Assembly (NCBI RefSeq): GCF_000702305.1
Contig: NZ_JNLC01000018.1
Location: forward strand, 124,001-188,000
DNA from: Allobosea sp. 117
GTDB taxonomy: Bacteria; Pseudomonadota; Alphaproteobacteria; Rhizobiales; Xanthobacteraceae
Length of the DNA stretch: 64,000 nucleotides
Reading direction: 5' to 3'
This document shows, piece after piece, positions 57,069 to 64,000 of the stretch. Position 1 is the first letter of the stretch. Each line of letters starts with the position of its first letter. A model generated the notes under the pieces. The model ran no database searches. It saw nothing but the letters and a program-made list of their open reading frames with translations, and was not told the origin of the DNA. The position numbers and the translations under genes are program-made.

Positions 57069-57881
57069 ATGCGCGGGACTGGCAAGGCCGATGTCTTCGT
57101 GATGCTGGCCCATCCGGTTGGGCACGCGAAAAGCCCCGGAATCTTCAACGAGATTTTCGAGCGCAAGGGCCTCGACAGCCTGATGGTGCCGCTTAGCTGC
57201 CGCCCAGAGGACTTCGAAACCTTCTGGGCCGGCATCACCGCGGCCGAGAACATTCGCGGCGTGATCATTTCCGTCCCCTACAAGACGGCAGTCTTCCGCA
57301 AATGCGCTGCTGCCCATGACCGTGCCGCGCGGGTGCAGAGCGCCAATTCGGTCCGCCGGCTGCCGGATGGGACCTGGTACGCCGACAATTTCGACGGTGT
57401 GGGCTTCATCGACGGGCTGAAGGCGGGCGGCCACCGGATCGCAGGCCAGCGCATCCTTCAGGTGGGCGCCGGCGGCGCCGGTTCGTCCCTCACCTATTGT
57501 CTCGCGGAAGCCGGAGCGGCGGAGATCCGCCTCGCAGATATCGACTCTGCCCGGGCGGAGAACCTCGCGGCATTGGTGAACAAGGCATTCCCGCAATGCC
57601 GCGTCACCGTCGGCGAGCCCGATCCGTCCGGAATGGACATGGCGATCAACGCGACCCCTTCCGGGCTGAAGGCGACCGACCCCCTCCCCCTCGACGTCAG
57701 CAGGCTGACACCGGACATGACGGTGGTGGACATCATCATGGAACCGGCCGAAACCACCCTGCTTCGCGCGGCCAAGGAGATCGGCTGCCGCATCCAGCCC
57801 GGCCGCCCGATGATGGATTTCCAGGTCCAGGGCATGTCCGAATTCTTCGACATCGAACGCCGGAGCCGGTCCAATGGCTGA
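57069..57881 (+). CDS. Shikimate dehydrogenase-like oxidoreductase
   Basis: AroE-family protein of 270 residues. VGHAKSPGIFNEIF is the substrate loop (SPGIFN where AroE has SPxxHN), the catalytic Lys72 is in ISVPYKTAVF and the Asp109 in ADNFDGVGF. The NAD(P) domain starts ILQVGAGGAGSSLTYCLA and NATPSG follows. MMDFQVQGMSEFF ends it. The loss of the His and the catabolic context make a side activity on another hydroxy acid more likely than aromatic synthesis; no other aro genes are near. Overlaps the next gene by eight bases. Confidence 0.85.
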   Translation: MRGTGKADVFVMLAHPVGHAKSPGIFNEIFERKGLDSLMVPLSCRPEDFETFWAGITAAENIRGVIISVPYKTAVFRKCAAAHDRAARVQSANSVRRLPDGTWYADNFDGVGFIDGLKAGGHRIAGQRILQVGAGGAGSSLTYCLAEAGAAEIRLADIDSARAENLAALVNKAFPQCRVTVGEPDPSGMDMAINATPSGLKATDPLPLDVSRLTPDMTVVDIIMEPAETTLLRAAKEIGCRIQPGRPMMDFQVQGMSEFFDIERRSRSNG

Positions 57882-58680
57882 AACGCGCACGGCTGTCGTC
57901 ATCGGCGGCACGTCCGGTATCGGCCGCGCCATCGCCCTGCGCTTCGCGGAGGATGGCTGGGGTCTGGCGGTCTCGGGGCGCAACGCGGCGCGCGGCGAGG
58001 CCGTCGCGGCGGCCTGCCTGTCCGCGGGCGCTCCCGCCGCGGCGTTCTTCGAGACGGACGTCGCCGATGCCGCATCGGTCGAGGCGCTGGCGCAGGCGGT
58101 AGAGGCGGCGTTCGGGGTGCCGGACGTCGTCGTGAACTGCGCCGGCATCCTGCAGAGCGGCAAGCACGTGCTCGATCAGGACCTCGACGAGGACGAGCGG
58201 ATGTGGCGCGTGAACTACCGCGGCACGCTGCTGGGCTGTCAGGTCTTCGGCCGGCTGATGTCGGGCGCCGGCCGCGGCGCCATCCTCAATGTCGGCTCGC
58301 TGGCCTCCTTCGCACCACTGTCGCTGCCGGCCTATACGCCCGGCAAGCACGCCGTGCTGGCGCTGACGCAGATACTCGCCGCCGAGCTCGGACCGCATGG
58401 CGTGCGGGTCAATGCCGTGGCGCCCGGCTACACCCTCTCCGACGGATTGAAGGCCAAGATCGCCAAGGGCGAGCGCAACCCCGAGGCCATTCAGGCGACC
58501 ACCGCGCTGCGCCGCTTCGTCGACCCGCGGGACGTCGCAGAAGCCGCGCTGTTCCTGTGCTCGGAACGCGCGGCCTCCATCACCGGCGTGACATTGCCGG
58601 TCGATGCCGGCTGGCTGGTCCAGGCGCCCTACGCGCAATATCTGCAGGGCAATCCGATCCGCCCCACCCCCACGACATGA
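57874..58680 (+). CDS. SDR family oxidoreductase 1
   Basis: Classical short-chain dehydrogenase of 268 residues: GGTSGIGRAIALRF (TGxxxGIG), NCAGIL (NAG motif), catalytic Ser/Tyr/Lys in NVGSLASF and YTPGKHAVLALTQ. Full length, NAD(P)-dependent; substrate unknown. It overlaps the AroE-like gene by eight bases and lies 12 bases before the RidA gene. Confidence 0.92.
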   Translation: MAETRTAVVIGGTSGIGRAIALRFAEDGWGLAVSGRNAARGEAVAAACLSAGAPAAAFFETDVADAASVEALAQAVEAAFGVPDVVVNCAGILQSGKHVLDQDLDEDERMWRVNYRGTLLGCQVFGRLMSGAGRGAILNVGSLASFAPLSLPAYTPGKHAVLALTQILAAELGPHGVRVNAVAPGYTLSDGLKAKIAKGERNPEAIQATTALRRFVDPRDVAEAALFLCSERAASITGVTLPVDAGWLVQAPYAQYLQGNPIRPTPTT

Positions 58681-58692
58681 CAGGCGAGACCC

Positions 58693-59040
58693 GTGAACGA
58701 CATTCGGCGCTTCGAGTTCGATACCCGCATCCACCACGGCGTCATCCACAACGGGACGCTCTATCTGACCGGGCAGGTCGCGACGCCGGGGCAATCCGCC
58801 GCCGCGCAGATGCGTGAGGTGCTCGGCAAGATCGACACGCTGCTCACCAAGGCGGGTACCGACAAAACGCGGATCCTGCACGTCCAGATGTGGCTGGATG
58901 ACGTGCGCGACTTCGACGAGGTCAACACGGTGTGGGACGCCTGGATGCCGAAGGAACACGCGCCGGCGCGTTCCTCGGGCGAGGGCCGCATGGCCAAGCC
59001 CGGCATGCTCGTCGAGCTGATCGTCACGGCCGCGATTTGA
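58693..59040 (+). CDS. RidA family protein
   Basis: Trimeric RidA/YjgF-type protein of 115 residues: YLTGQVATPGQSAAAQMREVLGKIDTLLTKAGTDKTRILHVQMWLDDVRDFDEVN, with the Arg of the active site in PARSSGEGRMAKPGMLVEL. RidA deaminates reactive enamine/imine products of amino-acid oxidases or PLP enzymes, which fits the FAD oxidase encoded nearby. The GTG start is preceded by GGCGAGACCC. Confidence 0.92.
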   Translation: MNDIRRFEFDTRIHHGVIHNGTLYLTGQVATPGQSAAAQMREVLGKIDTLLTKAGTDKTRILHVQMWLDDVRDFDEVNTVWDAWMPKEHAPARSSGEGRMAKPGMLVELIVTAAI

Positions 59041-59100
59041 AGGGGCTTGCCGATCGGCGCAACATCGTCCATCCGCGCCTGACAGGATGAAGGGAACGCG

Positions 59101-59889
59101 ATGACGAAGCGCAAGCCGCTCTCCGCCATGGTCGCCGAAAGCCTGAGCGAGAAGATCCGCTCCGGCGGCTTGCAGCCCGGCGCCCAGTTGCCGACCGAGG
59201 CCGAGCTCTGCGCCGAATATGACGTCAGCCGCACGGTGGTGCGCGAGGCGATCGCGCGCCTGCGCTCCGAAGGCGTGGTGGTGCCGCAGCAGGGGCGCGG
59301 CATGTTCGTCAGCGAGGCACCGGCGCCGCACAACTTCTCGATACCGGAGGAGGCGCTCAGGACGCTGCCGGAAACCATCTCGTTGCTGGAACTACGCCTG
59401 AGCGTCGAGGTGGAGGCGGCGGGACTCTGCGCCGAGCGCCGGACGTCCGCGGAGGCCAGCAGCATCCGCGCGCTGATGGAACAGGTCGATGCCCGGCACG
59501 AGGACCCGGACGCGGTCCAGATCCACTACGACTACGATTTCCACCTCGCCATCGCCAAGGCCGCACGCAATGAGTTCATGTACGGCTTCCTGACGTATCT
59601 GCGCCCCATCATCGTGCCGCGCTTCCAGCTCGGGCATATCGTGGCCGCAGAGTTTAAGGAGACCTACTATGCCCGCATCCACGACGAGCATCGGCAGATC
59701 GTGACGGCGATCGAGAAGCAGGATGCGCGCGCGGCGCGACGGGCCATGCGCGGGCATCTGACCAACAGCCTTGCGCGCGTGCGCGCGCTCGCTCTGGCAT
59801 CCGGCATCGACGCGGCGGGCGGCGACCAGAAGGCAACCGCTGCGTCTCTTTTCGCCGATCTGGAAAGGCCGGCCCGCGTCGACAAGTGA
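59101..59889 (+). CDS. GntR family regulator, FadR/FCD type
   Basis: Repressor-type regulator of 262 residues: N-terminal winged helix ([49 protein letters not shown]) and C-terminal all-helical FCD ligand domain ([65 protein letters not shown]) with the metal-binding His pattern. The ligand is likely a small organic acid. The probable target is its own cluster, for example the inverted repeat at 56916-56930. Confidence 0.93.
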   Translation: MTKRKPLSAMVAESLSEKIRSGGLQPGAQLPTEAELCAEYDVSRTVVREAIARLRSEGVVVPQQGRGMFVSEAPAPHNFSIPEEALRTLPETISLLELRLSVEVEAAGLCAERRTSAEASSIRALMEQVDARHEDPDAVQIHYDYDFHLAIAKAARNEFMYGFLTYLRPIIVPRFQLGHIVAAEFKETYYARIHDEHRQIVTAIEKQDARAARRAMRGHLTNSLARVRALALASGIDAAGGDQKATAASLFADLERPARVDK

Positions 59890-60140
59890 TCGCGCGGCGC
59901 GCGAAAGCCAGGTTTGTCGCCGCACCCATCCGCTGCGGCCCTGCCACCGGAATCCGGGGCCGCCGACTTTCAGCAAGAGCCAAGGCTTCTCCGGCGCTGG
60001 CGCGAGCCCGCCGACCGCGCGCCGTTCTTCGCGCACCGGAGGGATTGGAAAGCTTATCTTTCGAATCTCTGGGGTTTTCTTGGTTTGCCGTCGCCGACGG
60101 AAGCCACACACTCGTCTGCGGAACAATTGGGGAAGCCCAC

Positions 60141-60854
60141 GTGACCACAGCCTTCATCACGGGTGCGACGAGCGGTATCGGCCGGGCGATGGCGTTGGCG
60201 CTGAGCGAGGCCGGCTACGAGGTCTATGCCATCGGCCGCAGCAAGGCCGCGCTGGAGGAACTGCGGTCCGAGCGCCCGGGCATCACGCCGATCGCCGTCG
60301 ATGTCACCGACCGCGAGGCCATCGAGGCCATCGTCAGCGATCTGCACATCGACGTGCTGATCAACAATGCGGGCATCATGCCGCCGCTCGGCAATTTCGC
60401 GGACATGAAGCTGTCGGACATCGACACCGCGCTGGAGATCAATCTCAGCGCGGCGATCCTCCTGACGCGGCTGGTCGTGCCGCAGATGCGCGAGCGGCAG
60501 TCGGGGCACGTCATCTTCACGGGCTCGTCCGCGGCCCATGCGCCGTTTCCCAACGTCGCGGTCTATTCCGCCACCAAGGCGGCCCTTGCCGGCTTCGCCG
60601 CCGCCCTGCGGGCCGATCTCTCGCCCTACGGGATCCGCGTCACCGAGATCGTACCCGGCCGCGTCGAGACGCAGCTCTACAAGGACATTCTCGACGCCAA
60701 GGCGCGCGCCGCCATGTACGCCGGCAACGTCGCGGTCCAGCCCGAGGACGTCGCCAGCATGGTCGTTACCCTCCTCAGCCTGCCCCAATGGGCCGACGTC
60801 ACCCGCTTCGACATCATGCCCACCCGCCCGACCACGCCGAGCGGCAGCAAGTGA
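60141..60854 (+). CDS. SDR family oxidoreductase 2
   Basis: Short-chain dehydrogenase of 237 residues: [55 protein letters not shown] with Ser/Tyr/Lys. Resembles the YdfG-like 3-hydroxy acid dehydrogenases. The GTG at 60141 is the best start; there are about 250 bases upstream without a gene, so a promoter may lie there. SDR 3 follows after 11 bases. Confidence 0.9.
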   Translation: MTTAFITGATSGIGRAMALALSEAGYEVYAIGRSKAALEELRSERPGITPIAVDVTDREAIEAIVSDLHIDVLINNAGIMPPLGNFADMKLSDIDTALEINLSAAILLTRLVVPQMRERQSGHVIFTGSSAAHAPFPNVAVYSATKAALAGFAAALRADLSPYGIRVTEIVPGRVETQLYKDILDAKARAAMYAGNVAVQPEDVASMVVTLLSLPQWADVTRFDIMPTRPTTPSGSK

Positions 60855-60865
60855 GGTTAAGGACA

Positions 60866-61615
60866 ATGCAGGGACTTTCCGCGCTCATCGTTGGCGGCGG
60901 CTCCGGGCTCGGCGCTCTGCTCGCCCGCATGGCGGTCGACGACGGTGCGACCGCCATCGGCATCATCGACATCAACCGCGCGGCGGCTGAGGCCGCGCTG
61001 GAGCCGGCGCGCGCCAAGGGGCTGCCGACGGCGGTCGCCGAATGCGACATCCAGGTCGGTCCCCAGTGCCATGCTGCCTTTGAGGCCGTCGCCGCCCAGC
61101 TCGGGCGCATCGACACGCTGGTCAACTGCGCCGCGATCTATCCGCGCCGCCCCATCCTTGAAATCACAGACGAGGAGTGGGACGCCTCCAACGGTATCAA
61201 CATCAAGGGCACCTATCACATGATGGTTGCCGCCATCCGGCACATGCAGTCCCAGGAGCCGAAAGACCAGGTGCGCGGGCGCATCGTCAACCTGACCTCG
61301 GTCGACGCCTTCAAGGCGCATCCGCAGAACGCCCACTACGCCGCCACCAAGGCCGCGGTGGTCAGCCTGACCCGTTCGGTCGCCCATCACGTCGCCAAGG
61401 ATGGCATCCTGGTGAATTCCGTCGCCCCGGCCGGCATGGCGACCGAGCGCGCGCGCCAGCTCGGCTTCCTCGAGGAGCTCGCCAAGGCGAGCCCGCTCGG
61501 GCGCGGCGCGCAGCCGACCGAGATCGCCCAGTGGGTGCTCATGACCGGCGGGCCGAAGAACACTTACATGACCGGCGAAAACGTCATCGTGTCAGGCGGT
61601 TACATCTATGCCTGA
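60866..61615 (+). CDS. SDR family oxidoreductase 3
   Basis: Short-chain dehydrogenase of 249 residues: [21 protein letters not shown] (GGGSGLG variant), [35 protein letters not shown] with the catalytic Tyr/Lys, and the end [13 protein letters not shown] typical of the FabG branch. ATG preceded by TTAAGGACA. Confidence 0.92.
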   Translation: MQGLSALIVGGGSGLGALLARMAVDDGATAIGIIDINRAAAEAALEPARAKGLPTAVAECDIQVGPQCHAAFEAVAAQLGRIDTLVNCAAIYPRRPILEITDEEWDASNGINIKGTYHMMVAAIRHMQSQEPKDQVRGRIVNLTSVDAFKAHPQNAHYAATKAAVVSLTRSVAHHVAKDGILVNSVAPAGMATERARQLGFLEELAKASPLGRGAQPTEIAQWVLMTGGPKNTYMTGENVIVSGGYIYA

Positions 61616-61699
61616 CGGCCGGCGCGGCCATTCGGCGGCGGTGTTCCGTCTGTTCGCGTGATCGATGGTGTCCTGAAGCGGGACGGGGTGGGAGAGGCA

Positions 61700-62650
61700 A
61701 TGACCGGAAAGCTGCGTCTTCCCCCGCTGAACGCGCTGCGGGTCTTCCACGCGGTCGCGCGGCACAAGAGCTTTCGCCACGCGGCCGATGAGCTGCTGGT
61801 GACGCCACAGGCGGTTGGCCAGCAGATCAAGCTTCTGGAGGACATCCTCCAGGTGACGCTGTTCGAGCGCAAGGGTCGCTCGATCGAGCCGACGGAGTCG
61901 GCGATCCTGCTGTCGCACTACGTGAAGGCCGGATTCGACGAGTTCGCCGAAGGGGTGCGCCGGGTCACCAAGACCACCTACCGGGACCGCATCAACCTAA
62001 ATGCAAGCCCGTATTTCGCCACGCATTACCTTCTGCCGCGGCTGTCCTCGTTCCGCGAGATCCTGCCCGGTGCGGACCTGCGCCTGACCACCATGGTCGA
62101 TCTGCCCGACTTCGCCCGCGACGACATCGATATGACCGTCCAGTGGGGCTATGGCGGCTGGTCCGACTACGAGACGATCCTGCTGGTTCCCGACCCCAAG
62201 ATCATCTGCTGCACGCGGCAGATCGGCGAACAGATCAGATCGGCGCAGGACCTGACGCGCTTCACGCTGCTCGACACCGTCAAGTCGAAGCGCCTGTGGC
62301 CGGACATCCTGCGCCATCTCGGCGTGCAGCAGGCCGACAGCGACCGGAGCATCGGCTTCGACGACGCCGCCACCATGCGGCGCGCGGCGCTGCAGGGCAT
62401 CGGCGTCGGGCTGGTCTCGGTGATCGACGCCGAGGAGGATCTGCGCTCCGGCGCACTCGTCGCGCCGCTCGGCCGCGACGCCCTCGTCGACATGCCGCCG
62501 GAGGAGATCCCGGGCTTCTACCTCATCGTGCCCAAGGGCCATCTGCGTGTGAAGGCCGTCGCGGCCCTGCATCGCTGGCTCATTCAGCAGGATTGGGGAA
62601 GCGACCTGAAGATCGCGCCCCTCCCCGACCTGACCCGCCGGCCCGATTGA
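61700..62650 (+). CDS. LysR family transcriptional regulator (GcvA-like)
   Basis: Regulator of 316 residues: N-terminal helix-turn-helix LPPLNALRVFHAVARHKSFRHAADELLVTPQAVGQQIKLLEDILQVTLFERKGRSIEPTES and a periplasmic-binding-like effector domain with INLNASPYFATHYLLPRL and DFARDDIDMTVQWGYG, close to GcvA. The ATG at 61700 has GGGAGAGGCA just upstream; an in-frame ATG at 61658 would add 14 residues. It lies between the SDR genes and an amino-acid transporter operon and may control either. Confidence 0.92.
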   Translation: MTGKLRLPPLNALRVFHAVARHKSFRHAADELLVTPQAVGQQIKLLEDILQVTLFERKGRSIEPTESAILLSHYVKAGFDEFAEGVRRVTKTTYRDRINLNASPYFATHYLLPRLSSFREILPGADLRLTTMVDLPDFARDDIDMTVQWGYGGWSDYETILLVPDPKIICCTRQIGEQIRSAQDLTRFTLLDTVKSKRLWPDILRHLGVQQADSDRSIGFDDAATMRRAALQGIGVGLVSVIDAEEDLRSGALVAPLGRDALVDMPPEEIPGFYLIVPKGHLRVKAVAALHRWLIQQDWGSDLKIAPLPDLTRRPD

Positions 62651-62725
62651 CGACCGCTTTGCGAACCGGGCGGCAGCGCCCCAACAACCGGAAAACCGAA
62701 CAACTTCAAGAGTGGAGAACGGAAC

Positions 62726-63763
62726 ATGCAGCTTCTCAAATGGGGTGCGGCCGCCGCCCTGGCGCTCGGTCTCACGCAGATCTCCCCGTCGGCGGAAGCC
62801 GCCGGCGGCAAGACGCTCGACGCCGTGAAGGCGCGCGGCGTGCTGAACTGTACGGGCCACGACGGCTCCTATCTCGGCTTCGCCGAGGTCGACGACAAGG
62901 GCAACTGGAAGGGAATGGACATCGACCTGTGCCGCGCCGTAGCAACGGCCGTCCTGGGCGATCCGTCGAAGCTGAAGATCGTGCCGATTAGCTGGGCGCA
63001 GCGCTGGCCGTCGGTGCAGTCCGGCGACGTCGACATCATCATCAAGGCGTCCGGCGGCACGCTGAGCCGCGACACCGAGCTCGGCCTGCAGTTCTCGATG
63101 TCCTATTACCTCGGCACCACCAAGGTGATGGCGCACAAGGAACTCAACCTGAAGACGCTCAAGGACGCCGACGGCGGCTCCATCTGCATTCCGGCCGGCA
63201 CCTCGCAGGAGCAGCAGGTCGCGGCCTACGCCCAGAAGATCGGCATCAAGCTCCAGCCCGTCGTCATCGAGAAGACCGAGGAGCTGGAGCAGGCCTATTT
63301 CTCCAAGCGCTGCGATCTCTACGCCCAGTGGGGGCCGGTGCTCGCCATCGCCCGCGTCGCCAAGGGCAAGGTCGACGAGCACGTGCTGCTGCCCGACGTC
63401 CTGGCCGTCGAGCCGGAAGTCATGATCGTGCGGCAGGGCGACGACAACTGGGTCGACATCGCGAACTGGACGCTGACCGCGCTGCTGTTCGCCGAACAGG
63501 AGGGCATCACCTCCAAGAACGTCGACGAGCTCCGGGCCAAGCCCACCTCGCCGCAGGTCGCCAAGTTCCTCGGCGCGACGCCCGGCATGGGCAAGGGCCT
63601 CGGCCTGTCCGACGACTGGGCCTACAACGTCATCAAGAAGGTCGGGAACTACTCCGAGATCTTCGATCGCGATCTCGGCAAGGACTCCCCCTACAAGATG
63701 GACCGCGACCTGACCAACCTTTGGAATAATGGCGGCGTCCTGTTCCCGCTGGTCATCGACTGA
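62726..63763 (+). CDS. aapJ: General L-amino-acid ABC transporter binding protein (AapJ/BztA type)
   Basis: Periplasmic binding protein of 345 residues. Signal peptide MQLLKWGAAAALALGLTQISPSAEA; mature part TLDAVKARGVLNCTGHDGSYLGFAEVDDKGNWKGMDIDLCRAVATAVLGDPSKLKIVPISWAQRWPSVQSGDVD, typical of AapJ/BztA, and the end LGDDWAYNVIKKVGNYSEIFDRD. Broad-specificity amino-acid uptake in rhizobia. RBS AAGAGTGGAGAACGGAAC. Confidence 0.93.
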   Translation: MQLLKWGAAAALALGLTQISPSAEAAGGKTLDAVKARGVLNCTGHDGSYLGFAEVDDKGNWKGMDIDLCRAVATAVLGDPSKLKIVPISWAQRWPSVQSGDVDIIIKASGGTLSRDTELGLQFSMSYYLGTTKVMAHKELNLKTLKDADGGSICIPAGTSQEQQVAAYAQKIGIKLQPVVIEKTEELEQAYFSKRCDLYAQWGPVLAIARVAKGKVDEHVLLPDVLAVEPEVMIVRQGDDNWVDIANWTLTALLFAEQEGITSKNVDELRAKPTSPQVAKFLGATPGMGKGLGLSDDWAYNVIKKVGNYSEIFDRDLGKDSPYKMDRDLTNLWNNGGVLFPLVID

Positions 63764-63771
63764 GCGCGCTC

Positions 63772-63803
63772 CGGCTCCACCCGGTCGACATCGGGTGGAG
63801 CCG
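63772..63803 (+). other. Intercistronic hairpin after aapJ
   Basis: An 11-bp stem CGGCTCCACCC/GGGTGGAGCCG with a ten-base loop and no strong T-run (GTCGTTCCCTTT). It probably stabilises the aapJ message and lowers expression of the permease genes. Confidence 0.65.
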
Positions 63804-63830
63804 TCGTTCCCTTTCCGGAGAAGTCGGTTG

Positions 63831-64000
63831 ATGGGAAGCCTGCTGAGAAATCAGAAGGCCCGCAACGCAGTGTTGCAGGTGCTCTATGTCGGCACGCTGG
63901 GTTCGCTGGTTCTCGCCGGCTTCCTCATCGCGCGGCAGAACCTCGCGGCGCAGGGCATCACCTCCGGCTTCGATTTCCTCCTGAAGCCAACCGGCTGGGA
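63831..64000 (+). CDS. aapQ: Amino-acid ABC transporter permease (AapQ/BztB type), 5' part
   Basis: First 56 codons of a gene running off the window: MGSLLRNQKARNAVLQVLYVGTLGSLVLAGFLIARQNLAAQGITSGFDFLLKPTGW. A membrane segment at about 16-35 and the GITSGFDFL motif fit AapQ-type permeases, and position after aapJ supports it. Confidence 0.85.
   Translation, partial: MGSLLRNQKARNAVLQVLYVGTLGSLVLAGFLIARQNLAAQGITSGFDFLLKPTGW

Overview
The window is a piece of a high-GC alphaproteobacterial chromosome. The gene set (purC-purS-purQ-purL-bolA-grxD in a row, an F1-ATPase inhibitor of the zeta/DUF1476 family, an Aap-type amino-acid transporter, and a recA promoter with the alphaproteobacterial GTTC-N7-GTTC LexA box) points to the order Hyphomicrobiales/Rhizobiales, perhaps near Xanthobacteraceae. 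The family guess is inference from protein flavour only. Most intergenic DNA is short, many genes overlap by 1-4 bases, and I see no phage, insertion sequence, CRISPR array, rRNA or tRNA.

Layout. 1-5.5 kb: a branched-chain amino-acid ABC transporter (livH 3' end, livM, livG, livF, a small membrane protein, then the binding protein). 5.5-11.3 kb: a small unknown protein, a CcdA-like membrane protein, a P1 (S58) peptidase, a glycine-betaine transporter (proVWX) and a small exported protein. 11.4-22.6 kb: housekeeping genes (rpe, purB, purC, purS, a coiled-coil miniprotein, purQ, purL, bolA, grxD, rpsD) with an aldolase and small conserved proteins. 22.7-33.2 kb: lytic transglycosylase, murI, an SPOUT RNA methyltransferase, icd, a voltage/cyclic-nucleotide-gated K+ channel, alaS and recA.

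33.4-54.8 kb is an accessory nitrogen island, nearly all on the plus strand. It holds an amide sensor (AmiC) and an ANTAR antiterminator (AmiR); a structured leader with two hexaloop hairpins flanking a terminator-like hairpin; a complete urease operon (ureE, F, fused A/B, C, G, D); an AT-rich promoter region; a urea/short-amide ABC transporter (urtABCDE type); and a two-subunit N,N-dimethylformamidase. The last is followed by an unusual string: a Rieske-oxygenase-like protein that has lost metal ligands, a Sel1-repeat protein, a 97-residue unknown, an M20 amidohydrolase and two APH/choline-kinase-type phosphotransferases. The simplest reading is import and hydrolysis of amides and urea to ammonium, formate and amines. 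The urease alpha subunit differs from the usual enzyme in the substrate pocket, and the genes after the dimethylformamidase do not fit a pathway I know.

54.8-64 kb is a second catabolic cluster: a DAO-type FAD oxidase and an HpaI-type aldolase on the minus strand; divergently a shikimate-dehydrogenase-like protein, three SDR dehydrogenases, a RidA protein, GntR/FCD and LysR regulators, and the start of an Aap/Bzt-type amino-acid transporter. Its substrate cannot be read from sequence.

The observations most worth a second look are the AmiR leader RNA, the dimethylformamidase operon with its pseudo-Rieske protein, and the altered urease pocket.
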